The notes beneath the pieces were generated by a model. That model did no database searches. It was not told the origin of the DNA and saw only the letters and a list, made by a program, of their open reading frames with translations. Below are positions 7,922 to 16,571 of a stretch of DNA of 46,565 nucleotides, piece after piece (within the stretch, counting starts at the first letter, position 1; each line of letters opens with the position of its first letter). The DNA is taken from assembly GCA_017960805.1 (NCBI GenBank), contig JAGCYM010000080.1, positions 1 through 46,565 on the forward strand, in the 5' to 3' direction. The translations under genes were made by a program, and so were the position numbers. This stretch comes from Ruminococcus sp. GTDB taxonomy: Bacteria > Bacillota > Clostridia > Oscillospirales > Ruminococcaceae.

Positions 7922-9223
7922 TTATCCGATTGTAAACTCATTCTTAGTGTCTGAGATCTTAAACTCTCCGGCACTCTTACCGTCAACTGTAAGAGAAACC
8001 GTATCACCGACACTTAGATCTGGTAAAAACATTACCGCTGACATAAAGTCTTTATGAGGAGTAAGTCTTCCCTGCTCCTTGCCGTTAACGTAGAATACAA
8101 GTTCGCTGTCTGCCGAACCGCCGTTTTTGAAACCAAATCCTACATAAGGTGCTGCTGAAGTCTGTGGTTCAGTAAACTTATTACCTGAAGCAAATACTGT
8201 TCCACCTGTATAATTGAAGGCTACAGCATATATTGAATGCTTTTCTTCCTTAGTTCCGCCTGAAATATGTATTGTACCGCCGTTGAAATTAACTGAGCCT
8301 TTGGATTTAACACCATTGGTTCCGCCCATGATAGTTACATCACCATCACTTATTGTAACATCGTCGTTTGCAATAATTCCTGACTTACGTGAATCTATTA
8401 TGTATGTACCGCTCTCAATAATTACATCATCATCAGCATTGATGCCATGTGACGCTGTAGCTGTGATGTTGAGTTCACCGCCGCCCTTAAGTCTGACGGT
8501 ATCATTTGAGAAGATAGCACCTGTATCCTGAACTCCTTTCTTAACCACATCACTAGTTACATAGTTTACTGAACCAGCTTTTGACTTGATCGTACACCTC
8601 TTAGCTTCTTCAATAAATATGGCCGGAGCTGATGAGTTCGATATCTTTACGCCGTTAAGTACAACCGTTACTTTTTCCTCGGATTCTCCTGTATTAACAC
8701 AGATCTGGCCATTATCAATGCTACCGGTGAATAAATAGTCTCCACCTGCTGTGATTGTAACAACAGATCCATCTACTTTAACATTGTTTCCTGTCACCTT
8801 AGGCGTTGATCCAAGAGTTATCTCTGCATCATATGTCTTTTCTTCATCATCAGAAGTAGTAGTTCCCTGTGAACTCTGCCCGCCAGACGAAGCTGCCTTT
8901 GTTGTCGTTGCTGAACCGCCTGAACTGTTTCCTCCTGAGGAGCTTCCTGCACTGGTTCCGCTCGATGTTGTACCTGCTTCCGCCTTTTCTGTTGTTGAAC
9001 TCGAAGATTTTTCAGTTGTCTTTGATGTCGTTTTACTTGAATTTTTTGAAGTAGTAGTTGTTCCTGTTCCATCAGACTCTTTTTCAGGATTTATCGATCC
9101 GTCTTCTGAAACAGAAGAAGTTGTACCAGCGGGATCTCCGCCACCCGACTCGCTTCCGCATGATACTGCCGAAGTGATCATTGTAAGGACAGCCGCAAAG
9201 GCTGCAAGTTTTCTGTAATTCAT
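7922..9223 (-). CDS. DUF4353 carbohydrate-binding lipoprotein (Cthe_2159-like)
   Basis: A 433-residue surface lipoprotein. Residues 1-22 are a lipoprotein signal ending at Cys22 (TSAVSC). Residues about 23-135 form a low-complexity Ser/Thr/Gly linker suited to crossing the wall. From about 136 a right-handed beta-helix-like domain follows, with short repeating strands (VTVVLNGVKISNSSAPAIFI, GGELNITATASHGINADDDV, ISDGDVTIMGGTNGVKSKGS), as in DUF4353 proteins. Clostridium thermocellum Cthe_2159 of this family binds cellulose and acidic polysaccharide. It is the last gene of an operon with VTC-domain and DUF4956 membrane proteins, a pairing common in fibre-degrading Clostridia. A substrate-attachment or surface sensing role is inference. 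Confidence 0.8.
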   Translation of the reverse strand: MNYRKLAAFAAVLTMITSAVSCGSESGGGDPAGTTSSVSEDGSINPEKESDGTGTTTTSKNSSKTTSKTTEKSSSSTTEKAEAGTTSSGTSAGSSSGGNSSGGSATTTKAASSGGQSSQGTTTSDDEEKTYDAEITLGSTPKVTGNNVKVDGSVVTITAGGDYLFTGSIDNGQICVNTGESEEKVTVVLNGVKISNSSAPAIFIEEAKRCTIKSKAGSVNYVTSDVVKKGVQDTGAIFSNDTVRLKGGGELNITATASHGINADDDVIIESGTYIIDSRKSGIIANDDVTISDGDVTIMGGTNGVKSKGSVNFNGGTIHISGGTKEEKHSIYAVAFNYTGGTVFASGNKFTEPQTSAAPYVGFGFKNGGSADSELVFYVNGKEQGRLTPHKDFMSAVMFLPDLSVGDTVSLTVDGKSAGEFKISDTKNEFTIG

Positions 9224-9255
9224 GGCAATTCTCCTTCATTCTATAATAATGGAAA

Positions 9256-9284
9256 TTGTCAGACCCGCCCAACAGGTCTGACAA
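9256..9284 (-). promoter_or_regulatory. intercistronic stem-loop between DUF4956 and DUF4353 genes
   Basis: A 10-bp perfect stem (TTGTCAGACC at 9256-9265, complement at 9275-9284) with a nine-base loop lies in the 105-base spacer. The stretch after it on the minus strand (TTTCC) is too poor in T for a strong terminator. It may protect or tune the downstream message, or terminate partly. Confidence 0.5.
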
Positions 9285-9328
9285 GCTCCATCGTAGGGGT
9301 TATTTATTTAAGGGGGAGGGTTGGTTTA

Positions 9329-10075
9329 TCAAGTCTCGTAAATCTTGTCATCATACTTGAAAAATACAAGATTTACTGTCATATTGCCATTAAGAGCACG
9401 GATCTCGTCGATGAATTTCTTCTGATCAACATCATCATTCACATCGACTGAATAGATAAGCTCAAACAGTGTACCAAAATTGGTAGTCTTAACTCTTCTG
9501 AGCTTGTGGAATGTTGTATACTTGCTGAGTACAGGATCGAATACACCCTGATAATCAAGATTCTCAGGAATTGTGATCTTGAGAGTCATATTCTTTGCCT
9601 TGCTTGCGCCAAATCCAATCTCTGTGAGGATAAACATCATGATGCCAAGAACGATAAAGAATACAAAAGCAAAACCTATGTATCCGATACCGCATGCAAC
9701 ACCCGTCGCCATAGCATAGAATATATATGCTATATCCTTTGGATCACCCGCGACGCTTCGGAAGCGCACCAGCGTGAATGCACCTGCAAGAGTTAGAGCT
9801 CCTGCTGTGGAATTGATTAGAATGAGGATGAGAGCTATTATTGCAGGAAGCATAATAACAGTCATCACATAACTCTGTGAATAGCCCTCCTTGCGGTGGG
9901 TCGCGATATAGATAAGACTGATAAGGAAACCAAGCACAAGTGCTGCTCCAACACATACGAAAAACTGTCCTGCGCCTACTGATGTATCAGATGAGCTGTT
10001 TGTAAAGATACTGGACTCGTCGTCGATGTCGTTGAGAATGTTTCCGAATAAGTTAATTGCTGTCAACATATTCAT
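9329..10075 (-). CDS. DUF4956 membrane protein
   Basis: A 248-residue integral membrane protein. Hydrophobic segments lie at about 36-58, 72-93 and 120-155 (two adjacent helices). The central LAGAFTLVRFRSVAGDPKDIAYIFYA region is the hallmark of DUF4956. The C-terminal 80 residues are soluble and probably cytosolic. The start overlaps the VTC gene stop by four bases, implying translational coupling. DUF4956 proteins almost always travel with VTC-like polyphosphate-polymerase-domain proteins and often with CotH or DUF4353 surface proteins. Biochemical function is unknown; a role in a membrane-linked phosphate-polymer or surface-modification machine is inference. Confidence 0.85.
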   Translation of the reverse strand: MNMLTAINLFGNILNDIDDESSIFTNSSSDTSVGAGQFFVCVGAALVLGFLISLIYIATHRKEGYSQSYVMTVIMLPAIIALILILINSTAGALTLAGAFTLVRFRSVAGDPKDIAYIFYAMATGVACGIGYIGFAFVFFIVLGIMMFILTEIGFGASKAKNMTLKITIPENLDYQGVFDPVLSKYTTFHKLRRVKTTNFGTLFELIYSVDVNDDVDQKKFIDEIRALNGNMTVNLVFFKYDDKIYET

Positions 10076-10863
10076 ACACTCCTGTTCATTAAAATGTTAT
10101 TCTTCACAACTGATATTCCCGAAATATAAATCTGTTGGTTATTTGATGTCTGTTCCTTTACAAAATTGGTGTAAGCCTTTCCATACTTTGAAAAACTTGT
10201 TTTGTAAATACCAAGCTCAGAGAGACGACGGATAAGCCATTCCGGCATTGAATCCCCAACTTTAATCTCCATTAAGCGTTGGTCAGCTCTTATTATCTGA
10301 TTGCCATAGCTTGCATAATCAAGTCCCAGATCATACCGGCGCTCAGTAATCTTTCTATCAAAAGTCAGTCTGAACTCGCTGTTATCCTTACCGAAAAAAG
10401 CCTCTCTCTGATAACTGATATACTGTTTTGGCTGTATCGGATAATGATTTAGAAAAGCATCTAGCTCACTGAATACCTGTCCTGTGATGTACTTTTTTGA
10501 AACCGGCTTTTTACGGGTTGCGAGATATTCCGCACTCTCGCCCAGAGTCATTGATACACGCCTCTTTGTAACAATGCCTCCGATCTTTTTCTTGATTTCA
10601 AGGAAAACAAGGGAATCCTCAGACGCAGGTGAATAATAACTGCGGAGTCTGATTTTTTCCTTGTAATATGGCTTTGAGAGGGATTCGCGAATGAGATAAT
10701 CATCCGGTGTATCATAATATATGTTATAGATCCCGTATTCCTTGCCGCCTACACAATATTTATCAGGTTCCATATATTTATGTATTTCTTCAATGAGCAT
10801 TTCGTACTGCTGCATATCAAGAAGAAACTTTATCTCTTTTCTCGCAAAAGAATTTATAGCCAT
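10072..10863 (-). CDS. VTC-type polyphosphate polymerase domain protein
   Basis: A 263-residue soluble protein matching the VTC tunnel-fold domain. Basic and acidic pairs expected to line the tunnel are present: RKEIKF near residue 8, EKIRLRSY about 68-75, LEIKKK about 88-93, KRR about 100, and MEIKVGD near 200. In yeast Vtc4 this fold makes polyphosphate from ATP; for bacterial homologues the activity is inferred. The ATG at 10863 is the first in-frame start before the family motif, but it has no ribosome binding site. The only good one (AAAGGAG) is about 60 bases upstream, in front of an ATG-TGA pair. It is first in the operon with DUF4956 and DUF4353. Confidence 0.8.
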   Translation of the reverse strand: MAINSFARKEIKFLLDMQQYEMLIEEIHKYMEPDKYCVGGKEYGIYNIYYDTPDDYLIRESLSKPYYKEKIRLRSYYSPASEDSLVFLEIKKKIGGIVTKRRVSMTLGESAEYLATRKKPVSKKYITGQVFSELDAFLNHYPIQPKQYISYQREAFFGKDNSEFRLTFDRKITERRYDLGLDYASYGNQIIRADQRLMEIKVGDSMPEWLIRRLSELGIYKTSFSKYGKAYTNFVKEQTSNNQQIYISGISVVKNNILMNRSV

Positions 10864-10914
10864 ACGTTTGTGAACACGACAGTTTTTCGGGGACGTGACG
10901 GCGTCCCTGCCGCT

Positions 10915-10931
10915 TCACATTCAACTCCTTT
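10915..10931 (-). promoter_or_regulatory. ribosome binding site with an immediate start-stop (ATG TGA)
   Basis: On the minus strand AAAGGAG (10925-10931) sits four bases before ATG (10918-10920), which is followed at once by TGA (10915-10917). This start-stop is in frame with the VTC ORF 55 bases later. Between them lies a GGGACG/CGTCCC hairpin (about 10889-10906). It could be a minimal upstream ORF controlling VTC translation, or a recent nonsense change in a longer N-terminus. Confidence 0.5.
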
Positions 10932-10948
10932 CGTGATTTTCTGATGTT

Positions 10949-10981
10949 ATTATATATTTCCAGTCTTAAAATAGTCTTAAA
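10949..10981 (-). promoter_or_regulatory. promoter with direct TTTAAGACT repeats
   Basis: TATAAT (minus, 10949-10954) lacks a good -35. In its place are two direct copies of TTTAAGACT (plus-strand AGTCTTAAA at 10962-10970 and 10973-10981) with an 11-base period. Tandem half-sites one helical turn apart at the -35 are typical of OmpR/PhoB-type response regulators. Confidence 0.5.
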
Positions 10982-11042
10982 GTATTACCTGAAAATAAGA
11001 TGACTCATAGTAATATATGTGAAAACTTTGTGGATTATTGTC

Positions 11043-12179
11043 TCAGTACCATATTGCTTGTGAATCTACATTTATGAGATACTTTCTCATCAGTACTAAA
11101 TCATACATATCGAGAATGTCATCATCATAGAAATCATATCTGTAAAAGCTTTCTCCGCCTGTCAATGCTTCCTTGTCACCGAGCAAATACCTGCTGAAGA
11201 TCACGAGATCAGACACCTTGCACCTATATGTTACTTCTGGCGCCGCAGTTGTTGCTGTATCTGTCGTGGTAATGGTTGTAGTTGTTTGAGTAGTAGTAAT
11301 TGAAGTAACCGTAGTTTCTGTTGTAGCCGGAACTCCGCCTCCAAGATAATTAGCAATGAGGTCATTCCAGTATGCACCCATAGCTGCATAACCGGCATTG
11401 TTCGGATGGACACCATCGAAAAGCTGATTCTTCACATCGGTTATTGCAGTCTGCACATAAGCGGGACGGACATTCTTATGCGTCGACTGTAACTTCTTCA
11501 CAGTAGTCTCAACCACCGTATTATACTCCGCGACAGCCTTGTGTATATTCGCCTCTGCCGTAGCGTCATCGTACTGTGTCTGCCAGTCCGCTGAGTGGCG
11601 ATAATTGCTGAACCAGTCATATACGCCCGCACGGTTTGGATCAAGATCAGGAATACCAGTCACAAACAGAACGGAATTCTCCGGAATATTCTCAAGAATA
11701 TAACTGATAAGCTCCTCAAGATCTTTTCCGCTCTCACTCATATCATGGTTATCTATTATATTATTCGTTCCTATCTGAAGTGTTACGATATCCGGCTTTT
11801 TTTCACTCAACCCCCCCGACTGCTGGAGTGTCTCAAGAATACCGTTTCTTCCAGGATATGCCTTTATCGAATATCCGCTGTATCCGGTATTTTCATTGTC
11901 AAACTCAAAACTTTCGCCAGTCATGCTGTCTGTATACGTTGGAATATACCCGCCATCCTTAGTGCCGACCATATCAATACTGTAGCCTTTTTCCTTAAGC
12001 CCATGGTAAATAAACTTACGGTAAGACCCTGTATACTCAGGAACGTATCCGTCTGTTATCGAATCGCCTATACACATTATTTTTATAGTATCATCAGCTA
12101 TAGTTTCATCTGATGGAAAAAACGGTATTGAAGCAGCCGCAATAAGTGCCGCCGCCATAGCTGTAATAAGCTTTCTCAT
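11043..12179 (-). CDS. secreted CE3-like SGNH esterase with C-terminal dockerin
   Basis: A 378-residue secreted esterase, probably removing acetyl groups from xylan. Residues 1-28 are a signal peptide. The SGNH domain (about 30-280) shows block I GDSITDG, block III GTNN and the terminal DGVHPN with catalytic Asp and His, as in CE3 acetylxylan esterases. A Thr-rich linker (about 282-310) follows, then a dockerin-like tail. The second dockerin segment has a calcium loop (DFYDDDILD) and helix YDLVLMRKYL. The first keeps the helix (VSDLVIFSRYLLG) but lacks the usual GDVNxDG loop. A dockerin means attachment to a cellulosome scaffoldin by cohesin binding. It is monocistronic with its own promoter. 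Confidence 0.85.
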   Translation of the reverse strand: MRKLITAMAAALIAAASIPFFPSDETIADDTIKIMCIGDSITDGYVPEYTGSYRKFIYHGLKEKGYSIDMVGTKDGGYIPTYTDSMTGESFEFDNENTGYSGYSIKAYPGRNGILETLQQSGGLSEKKPDIVTLQIGTNNIIDNHDMSESGKDLEELISYILENIPENSVLFVTGIPDLDPNRAGVYDWFSNYRHSADWQTQYDDATAEANIHKAVAEYNTVVETTVKKLQSTHKNVRPAYVQTAITDVKNQLFDGVHPNNAGYAAMGAYWNDLIANYLGGGVPATTETTVTSITTTQTTTTITTTDTATTAAPEVTYRCKVSDLVIFSRYLLGDKEALTGGESFYRYDFYDDDILDMYDLVLMRKYLINVDSQAIWY

Positions 12180-12205
12180 TTATTGCGTCCCTCTTTAATA
12201 TTATA

Positions 12206-12235
12206 AATATAGTATCAAAAATGCAAAAAGTCCAA
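12206..12235 (-). promoter_or_regulatory. promoter of the dockerin esterase
   Basis: Minus strand TTGGAC (12230-12235), 18-base spacer, TATATT (12206-12211), just upstream of an AAAGAGGG ribosome binding site and the ATG at 12179. Confidence 0.55.
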
Positions 12236-12344
12236 CTTAAGTGGCTAAAATGCGTGTGGAAAATTGTCATTTTCACCGTACATTATAATAGCACAGTTTG
12301 TATTCAATGTCAATTAAATGTAGTGTTATTACGAAAAATTAAGC

Positions 12345-12371
12345 AAAAAAGAGTCTCCCAAAGGGAGACTC
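12345..12371 (-). terminator. terminator of the pilin gene
   Basis: A perfect 9-bp stem (12351-12359 with 12363-12371), three-base loop and a run of six U on the minus strand (12345-12350). Confidence 0.9.
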
Positions 12372-12390
12372 CGCAATTTTTGATTATTCA

Positions 12391-12996
12391 TCAGCCGTCT
12401 GCTGTCGGATTGCTTGATTTGTTTATCTGTGTATACAGGCACATCAAAGGTGTTCCGCATGATGCACCAAGGTTAGCATCTCCAACCCATATCTCAATTG
12501 TCTGCGGGTCACTCTTTCTATAACCAATAAACCAGCGATTCATTATTCCAATGTTGGAATCCTTTGATTTAATCTTGATTTTTGATCCATTTGAGCTATT
12601 TTTAAAATCCAGACTATTGTTTAGTGCATCACAGAATTCCTGTTGATCAGAATCAACAGGAGTCCATATATTTCCGCTTCCATCAGTACCACTCAATCCA
12701 TCAAGATATGATACAACTACAAGATCATATTGCACCTTACTGAGATCATCAAACTTTGAATACTCAACGCTGCCTCCATTGTAGAATGCATCAGCTGCAT
12801 CTGTTTGATCTTCATCCGACATGACACCTATAACCTTTATATATATCTCTCTGGCGCTTGAAACATCTGATGCACGTTTTGACTTGTTTACATAACCTAT
12901 CATTGTAGGAATCAGTATTGCAGCAAGCACTCCAATTATTCCAATAACAACTATAATTTCTATAAGTGTAAAACCTTTCAGGCTCTTCTTTTTCAT
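12391..12996 (-). CDS. type IV pilin-like (prepilin) protein
   Basis: A 201-residue prepilin. The leader MKKKSLKG is followed by the class III methylation/cleavage signal FTLIE (cut after Gly8) and a single hydrophobic helix to about residue 32, then a KSKRASD turn and a globular domain. The ATG at 12996 is chosen over 13017 because GGGGGTG lies just before it and the leader then has normal length. No assembly ATPase, PilC or prepilin peptidase gene is in the window, so this is an orphan pilin. It has its own promoter and terminator. In ruminococci such pilins have been linked to fibre adhesion; that role here is inference. Confidence 0.88.
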   Translation of the reverse strand: MKKKSLKGFTLIEIIVVIGIIGVLAAILIPTMIGYVNKSKRASDVSSAREIYIKVIGVMSDEDQTDAADAFYNGGSVEYSKFDDLSKVQYDLVVVSYLDGLSGTDGSGNIWTPVDSDQQEFCDALNNSLDFKNSSNGSKIKIKSKDSNIGIMNRWFIGYRKSDPQTIEIWVGDANLGASCGTPLMCLYTQINKSSNPTADG

Positions 12997-13046
12997 AACC
13001 ACACCCCCAAGAATCAAGTGATCAGATCATATAATCCCACAACTAC

Positions 13047-13075
13047 ATTATAATACATTATGTATTGTTTGTCAA
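13047..13075 (-). promoter_or_regulatory. promoter of the pilin gene
   Basis: Minus strand TTGACA (13070-13075), 17-base spacer, TATAAT (13047-13052). Confidence 0.85.
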
Positions 13076-13202
13076 TAGTAAATGAACACAATATTGATAA
13101 ATAATTAAGGTGGTAATTTTGATAACATCTACTGAAGACAGCGGATTGTACATTTAGTATTTTTCTTTGCTGGTAAACGTTTAGTATTGTTAAGCTAAAA
13201 TA

Positions 13203-13231
13203 TTGACTTCAAAGCGATCTTACTGTATAAT
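13203..13231 (+). promoter_or_regulatory. promoter of the zinc-ribbon membrane protein
   Basis: TTGACT (13203-13208), 17-base spacer, TATAAT (13226-13231), then TAGGAGGAATCGCATA before the ATG. Confidence 0.85.
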
Positions 13232-13266
13232 AAATTCATAGTTCATGATGTAGGAGGAATCGCATA

Positions 13267-14235
13267 ATGAAAGATGAGCTTATCGCCTCCCTCTTGGGAA
13301 CAGCAATGGGTACAGCAAATAATGTTGTTAATAAAGTCGCCGAAGATCATAAACGTACTCTTGAAAAAGAGGAAGCAATCGCCCGTGAGCAAGAACAGAC
13401 AAAACGTGCTATAGCACAGGAAGAGGAACGCACACGCCGCGAATTTGTGGAAAAAGGCCTTGACAAGAGACACCGTGAGGAGATAAAAGAACTTCAGAAG
13501 AAACGTCAGGAAAACCCGATAAATACAGCTTGCCCTAGCTGCACAGGCGTTATGGACGTTGACAGGCACAAGGGCGTGCTCACCTGCCCTTACTGCGGAA
13601 ATACCGAGGTGCTTGACCCAATACACTGCTATGACCCTATTCTAGATGGAGACCTTGTTGACCTCAAGCCCAAAACTGTTCCAGAGCCCGAGGCAAAGCC
13701 CGAGCCTGCGAAGTACACTCCCGCGAGTGACCTAAAGGAGTCAACGAAGCAAAATGGCGTTACTATTGAGAAGCTCAACGTAAGGCCGAACAAGTCGTTC
13801 AACCCAGAGGCTTCAGGAACTGCAGTACATAATGTGGTAAGAATGGCAACAGAAGCTGATCTTGCTTCAGTTGATGAGACGCCTCTCCTGAACCAGATAG
13901 CTTCTGCGGCAACAAAGCCAAACGAGCCAATCCTAAACAAGGTTGCTTCAGCAGCAAAACTTGTAGACACCAAACCAATGGAGAATTTTGTCAAGCACGA
14001 AACACGCGGACTTGTCCTCTCTATTATATCGATAATATGTGGTATAGTCGGACTTGTAACATGCGGCGTACTTGTTGTCCCGGAAGTAATCGGATTATTA
14101 ACAGGAATAATACCACTGATAGGAAAAAAATCGAAATACGGAACACTGAGCAAAGTGCTCTCAGCAATAGGTGTAGTTGCTAGTCTTTCTGCTTGTGTAC
14201 TTATTCTGATTTCTGTATTCATTCTGAAAAAATAA
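13267..14235 (+). CDS. coiled-coil, zinc-ribbon, two-TM protein (DUF4190-like C-terminus)
   Basis: A 322-residue protein of unknown function. Residues about 25-80 form a highly charged coiled coil. A zinc ribbon follows with paired cysteines CPSC and CPYC (about 89-111, 19 residues between the pairs). A long Pro/Lys-rich flexible region covers about 125-235. The C-terminus has two hydrophobic helices (about 246-275 and 293-320) resembling the DUF4190 pair. The zinc ribbon and coiled coil should face the cytosol. It is monocistronic with promoter and terminator, and neighbours give no functional hint. Confidence 0.65.
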   Translation: MKDELIASLLGTAMGTANNVVNKVAEDHKRTLEKEEAIAREQEQTKRAIAQEEERTRREFVEKGLDKRHREEIKELQKKRQENPINTACPSCTGVMDVDRHKGVLTCPYCGNTEVLDPIHCYDPILDGDLVDLKPKTVPEPEAKPEPAKYTPASDLKESTKQNGVTIEKLNVRPNKSFNPEASGTAVHNVVRMATEADLASVDETPLLNQIASAATKPNEPILNKVASAAKLVDTKPMENFVKHETRGLVLSIISIICGIVGLVTCGVLVVPEVIGLLTGIIPLIGKKSKYGTLSKVLSAIGVVASLSACVLILISVFILKK

Positions 14236-14240
14236 TACAT

Positions 14241-14287
14241 AAAAAGAGGATCGGTCAAGTTGTTCGCTTGAACCGTTCCTCTTTTTT
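14241..14287 (+). terminator. terminator of the zinc-ribbon gene
   Basis: A long stem (AAGAGGA..CGGT.CAAG with its near-perfect complement) and a loop of about seven bases are followed by a run of six T from 14282. Confidence 0.85.
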
Positions 14288-14327
14288 CGCCTTGCTTAAT
14301 AAACTATTGAATCTCTATAAGATTCTC

Positions 14328-15641
14328 TTACTTCTCTGAGCAGAATTCAACTTTTTCGCCGTTAAGAATCATATTAGTCGTTCTTACAGCACACATCTTT
14401 CCACACATGGAGCAGGTGTGACGCTCAGAAACCGGAGTGCTCTCATAATATGCTCTTGCCTTGTCAGGATCAATACATATCTTAAACATTTCTTCCCAGT
14501 CAAGTTCGTGACGTGCCTTAGCCATTCTGTTGTCGATATCTCTTGCGTTCGGGATGCCCTTTGCGATATCAGCAGCATGAGCAGCTATCTTGCTGGCCAT
14601 TATTCCTTCCTTGACATCAGCTGCATCAGGAAGACGAAGATGTTCCGCAGGAGTTACATAGCAGAGGAAATCCGCACCATTTGCTGCCGCAATAGCTCCA
14701 CCGATAGCTGATGTGATATGATCATAACCAGGAGCAATATCTGTAACAAGCGGTCCGAGAACATAGAATGGAGCATTGTGACAAATGCGCTTCTGTAACT
14801 TCATATTTGCTGCTATCTCGTTCATAGCCATATGACCAGGTCCCTCAACCATGACCTGAACATCCTTAGCCCATGCTCTCTCTGTAAGAGCACCGAGCTC
14901 TATAAGTTCTGCTATCTGTCCGGCGTCTGTGGAGTCATCAATACATCCGGGACGAAGTGCGTCTCCAAGACTGATCGTTACATCATACTCGCGAAGTATA
15001 TCAAGTACATCATCATAGTATTCAAAGAACGGATTCTCATTGCCAGTCATCATCATCCAGGCAAACAGAAGAGATCCTCCGCGCGAAACTATATTCATCT
15101 TTCTCTTGTCACGCATGAATGCTTCAACAGCACGGCGATTTATTCCTGCATGGATAGTCATGAAGTCAACGCCTTCTTCAGCATGAGCTCTTACAACCTT
15201 AAGAAAATCCTGGGCTGTGATCTCAAGAAGATCCTTCTCAAGATAACCAATAGCATCATACATAGGAACTGTTCCGATCATAGCGGGAGACTTTTCTACG
15301 AGAGCCTTACGGAACGTATTGGTCTTGCCATAGTTACTGAGGTCCATGATAGCTTCCGCTCCGAACTTTATAGCCATGTCGACTTTATCCATTTCCATGT
15401 CATAATCGTTCTTATCTCCGGATATGCCCAGATTGACATTGATCTTGGTTCTCATATCCTTTCCTATTCCCTCCGGAGATATTGACTTATGATTGATATT
15501 GCATGGAATAGCAACTTCACCTGTAGCAACAAGGCCGCGAAGCTTCTCAGCATCCATATTCTCCTTCTCTGCTACTATCTTCATTTCGGGTGTAATAATC
15601 CCCTTCTTTGCTGCTTCCATCTGTGTGCTGTATTCTCTCAT
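14328..15641 (-). CDS. thiC: phosphomethylpyrimidine synthase ThiC
   Basis: A 437-residue radical SAM enzyme that rearranges aminoimidazole ribotide into HMP phosphate, the pyrimidine precursor of thiamine. The C-terminal cluster motif is CSMCGKMC, a CX2CX3C variant near residue 412; the E. coli form is CX2CX4C. Other family blocks are visible: [41 protein letters not shown] and [15 protein letters not shown]. The length fits the short ThiC form of anaerobes. It is the last gene of the TPP-controlled operon; GAAAGGAATTATATCA precedes the ATG. Confidence 0.95.
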   Translation of the reverse strand: MREYSTQMEAAKKGIITPEMKIVAEKENMDAEKLRGLVATGEVAIPCNINHKSISPEGIGKDMRTKINVNLGISGDKNDYDMEMDKVDMAIKFGAEAIMDLSNYGKTNTFRKALVEKSPAMIGTVPMYDAIGYLEKDLLEITAQDFLKVVRAHAEEGVDFMTIHAGINRRAVEAFMRDKRKMNIVSRGGSLLFAWMMMTGNENPFFEYYDDVLDILREYDVTISLGDALRPGCIDDSTDAGQIAELIELGALTERAWAKDVQVMVEGPGHMAMNEIAANMKLQKRICHNAPFYVLGPLVTDIAPGYDHITSAIGGAIAAANGADFLCYVTPAEHLRLPDAADVKEGIMASKIAAHAADIAKGIPNARDIDNRMAKARHELDWEEMFKICIDPDKARAYYESTPVSERHTCSMCGKMCAVRTTNMILNGEKVEFCSEK

Positions 15642-15719
15642 TGATATAATTCCTTTCAGATTTTGATTTTTATGTATGATCAGGAAATAATTCCCGTTTT
15701 TTTATTTGTCAAACAGACA

Positions 15720-16571
15720 TTATCCGCGGAGCAAAAACGCATGATCCAACGGACCGCTGCCCTTTCCAAGATCCAGCATTGACTCAAGGGCGCCTGAAAT
15801 GTATTCTTTCGCACTTCTTATCGCAGCCTCAAGCGAAAATCCTTTTGCAAGTCCTGCTGCAATCGCACTCGACAGCGTACATCCTGTTCCATGTGTATTC
15901 GGATTATTGATTCGTTTACCCTCGAACCAGAATGATGTCCCATCCGGACAGCATAGAAAATCGCTTGCATCATTGATCATATGACCACCTTTACAGAGCG
16001 TTGCACAATTGTATTCATCCGTTATTGCCATGGCCGCTTCTTCCATATCATCTGCTGAAGAGATCTTCATGCCGGAAATCAGTTCCGCCTCAGGAATATT
16101 CGGTGTAATGACCTCAGCAATAGGGAACAGCAGTTTTTTCACTGCTTCATATGCAGAATCCGAACTCAGAGAAGAACCGCTTGTCGCAACAGCGACTGGA
16201 TCTACCACTATGTTTTCCGCTTCCCAGTATTTAAGTCTGTCTGCAATTATCTCGGCAAGAGCAGCAGACGAAACCATTCCTATCTTAACAGCATCAGGAC
16301 GGATATCACTGAAAACCGCATCGATCTGCGCAGCAAGAAATTCCGGAGGAGTATCAAGAACTCCAGTAACACCCGTAGTGTTCTGTGCTGTAAGAGCTGT
16401 TATAGCACTCATCGCAAAAACGCCATTCATGGTCATGGTTTTTATATCGGCCTGTATGCCAGCTCCTCCGGAAGAATCACTTCCTGCAATAGTAAGAGCA
16501 GTATGCTTCTGTTCTCGCTGGTAGTCAGAAAAACGGAAAAATCTCTCTGCTTCAGGATCAACTTTCAACAT
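15720..16571 (-). CDS. thiD: HMP/HMP-phosphate kinase ThiD
   Basis: A 283-residue ribokinase-fold kinase that phosphorylates HMP to HMP pyrophosphate. The family start ALTIAGSDSSGGAGIQADIK is present from about residue 24, followed by DAVKIGM, VVDPV and the C-terminal NTHGTGCTLSSAIAA with the catalytic Asp region replaced by the usual GTGC anion hole. The start gives a 23-residue N-terminal extension. GGAGGAGGG lies before this ATG, so it is kept. It overlaps thiE by seven bases, implying coupled translation. Confidence 0.93.
   Translation of the reverse strand: MLKVDPEAERFFRFSDYQREQKHTALTIAGSDSSGGAGIQADIKTMTMNGVFAMSAITALTAQNTTGVTGVLDTPPEFLAAQIDAVFSDIRPDAVKIGMVSSAALAEIIADRLKYWEAENIVVDPVAVATSGSSLSSDSAYEAVKKLLFPIAEVITPNIPEAELISGMKISSADDMEEAAMAITDEYNCATLCKGGHMINDASDFLCCPDGTSFWFEGKRINNPNTHGTGCTLSSAIAAGLAKGFSLEAAIRSAKEYISGALESMLDLGKGSGPLDHAFLLRG

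Noticed and set aside
8751-9218. 155-codon plus-strand ORF rich in Val, Pro and Glu
   Set aside because: It is antisense to the Ser/Thr linker of the DUF4353 lipoprotein, whose biased composition keeps the other strand open.
10072-10918. VTC gene as a pseudogene broken by the TGA after the upstream ATG
   Set aside because: The full conserved VTC domain lies downstream of the later ATG and the operon is intact, so a leader element is as likely; no other damage is visible.
11231-11416. Thr-linker region as a tandem repeat or CRISPR-like element
   Set aside because: The repeated ACT-type codons come from a Thr-rich linker; there are no regular spacers.
14832-15485. 217-codon plus-strand ORF
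   Set aside because: It lies wholly antisense to thiC, which is fully supported by motifs, and shows no domain of its own.
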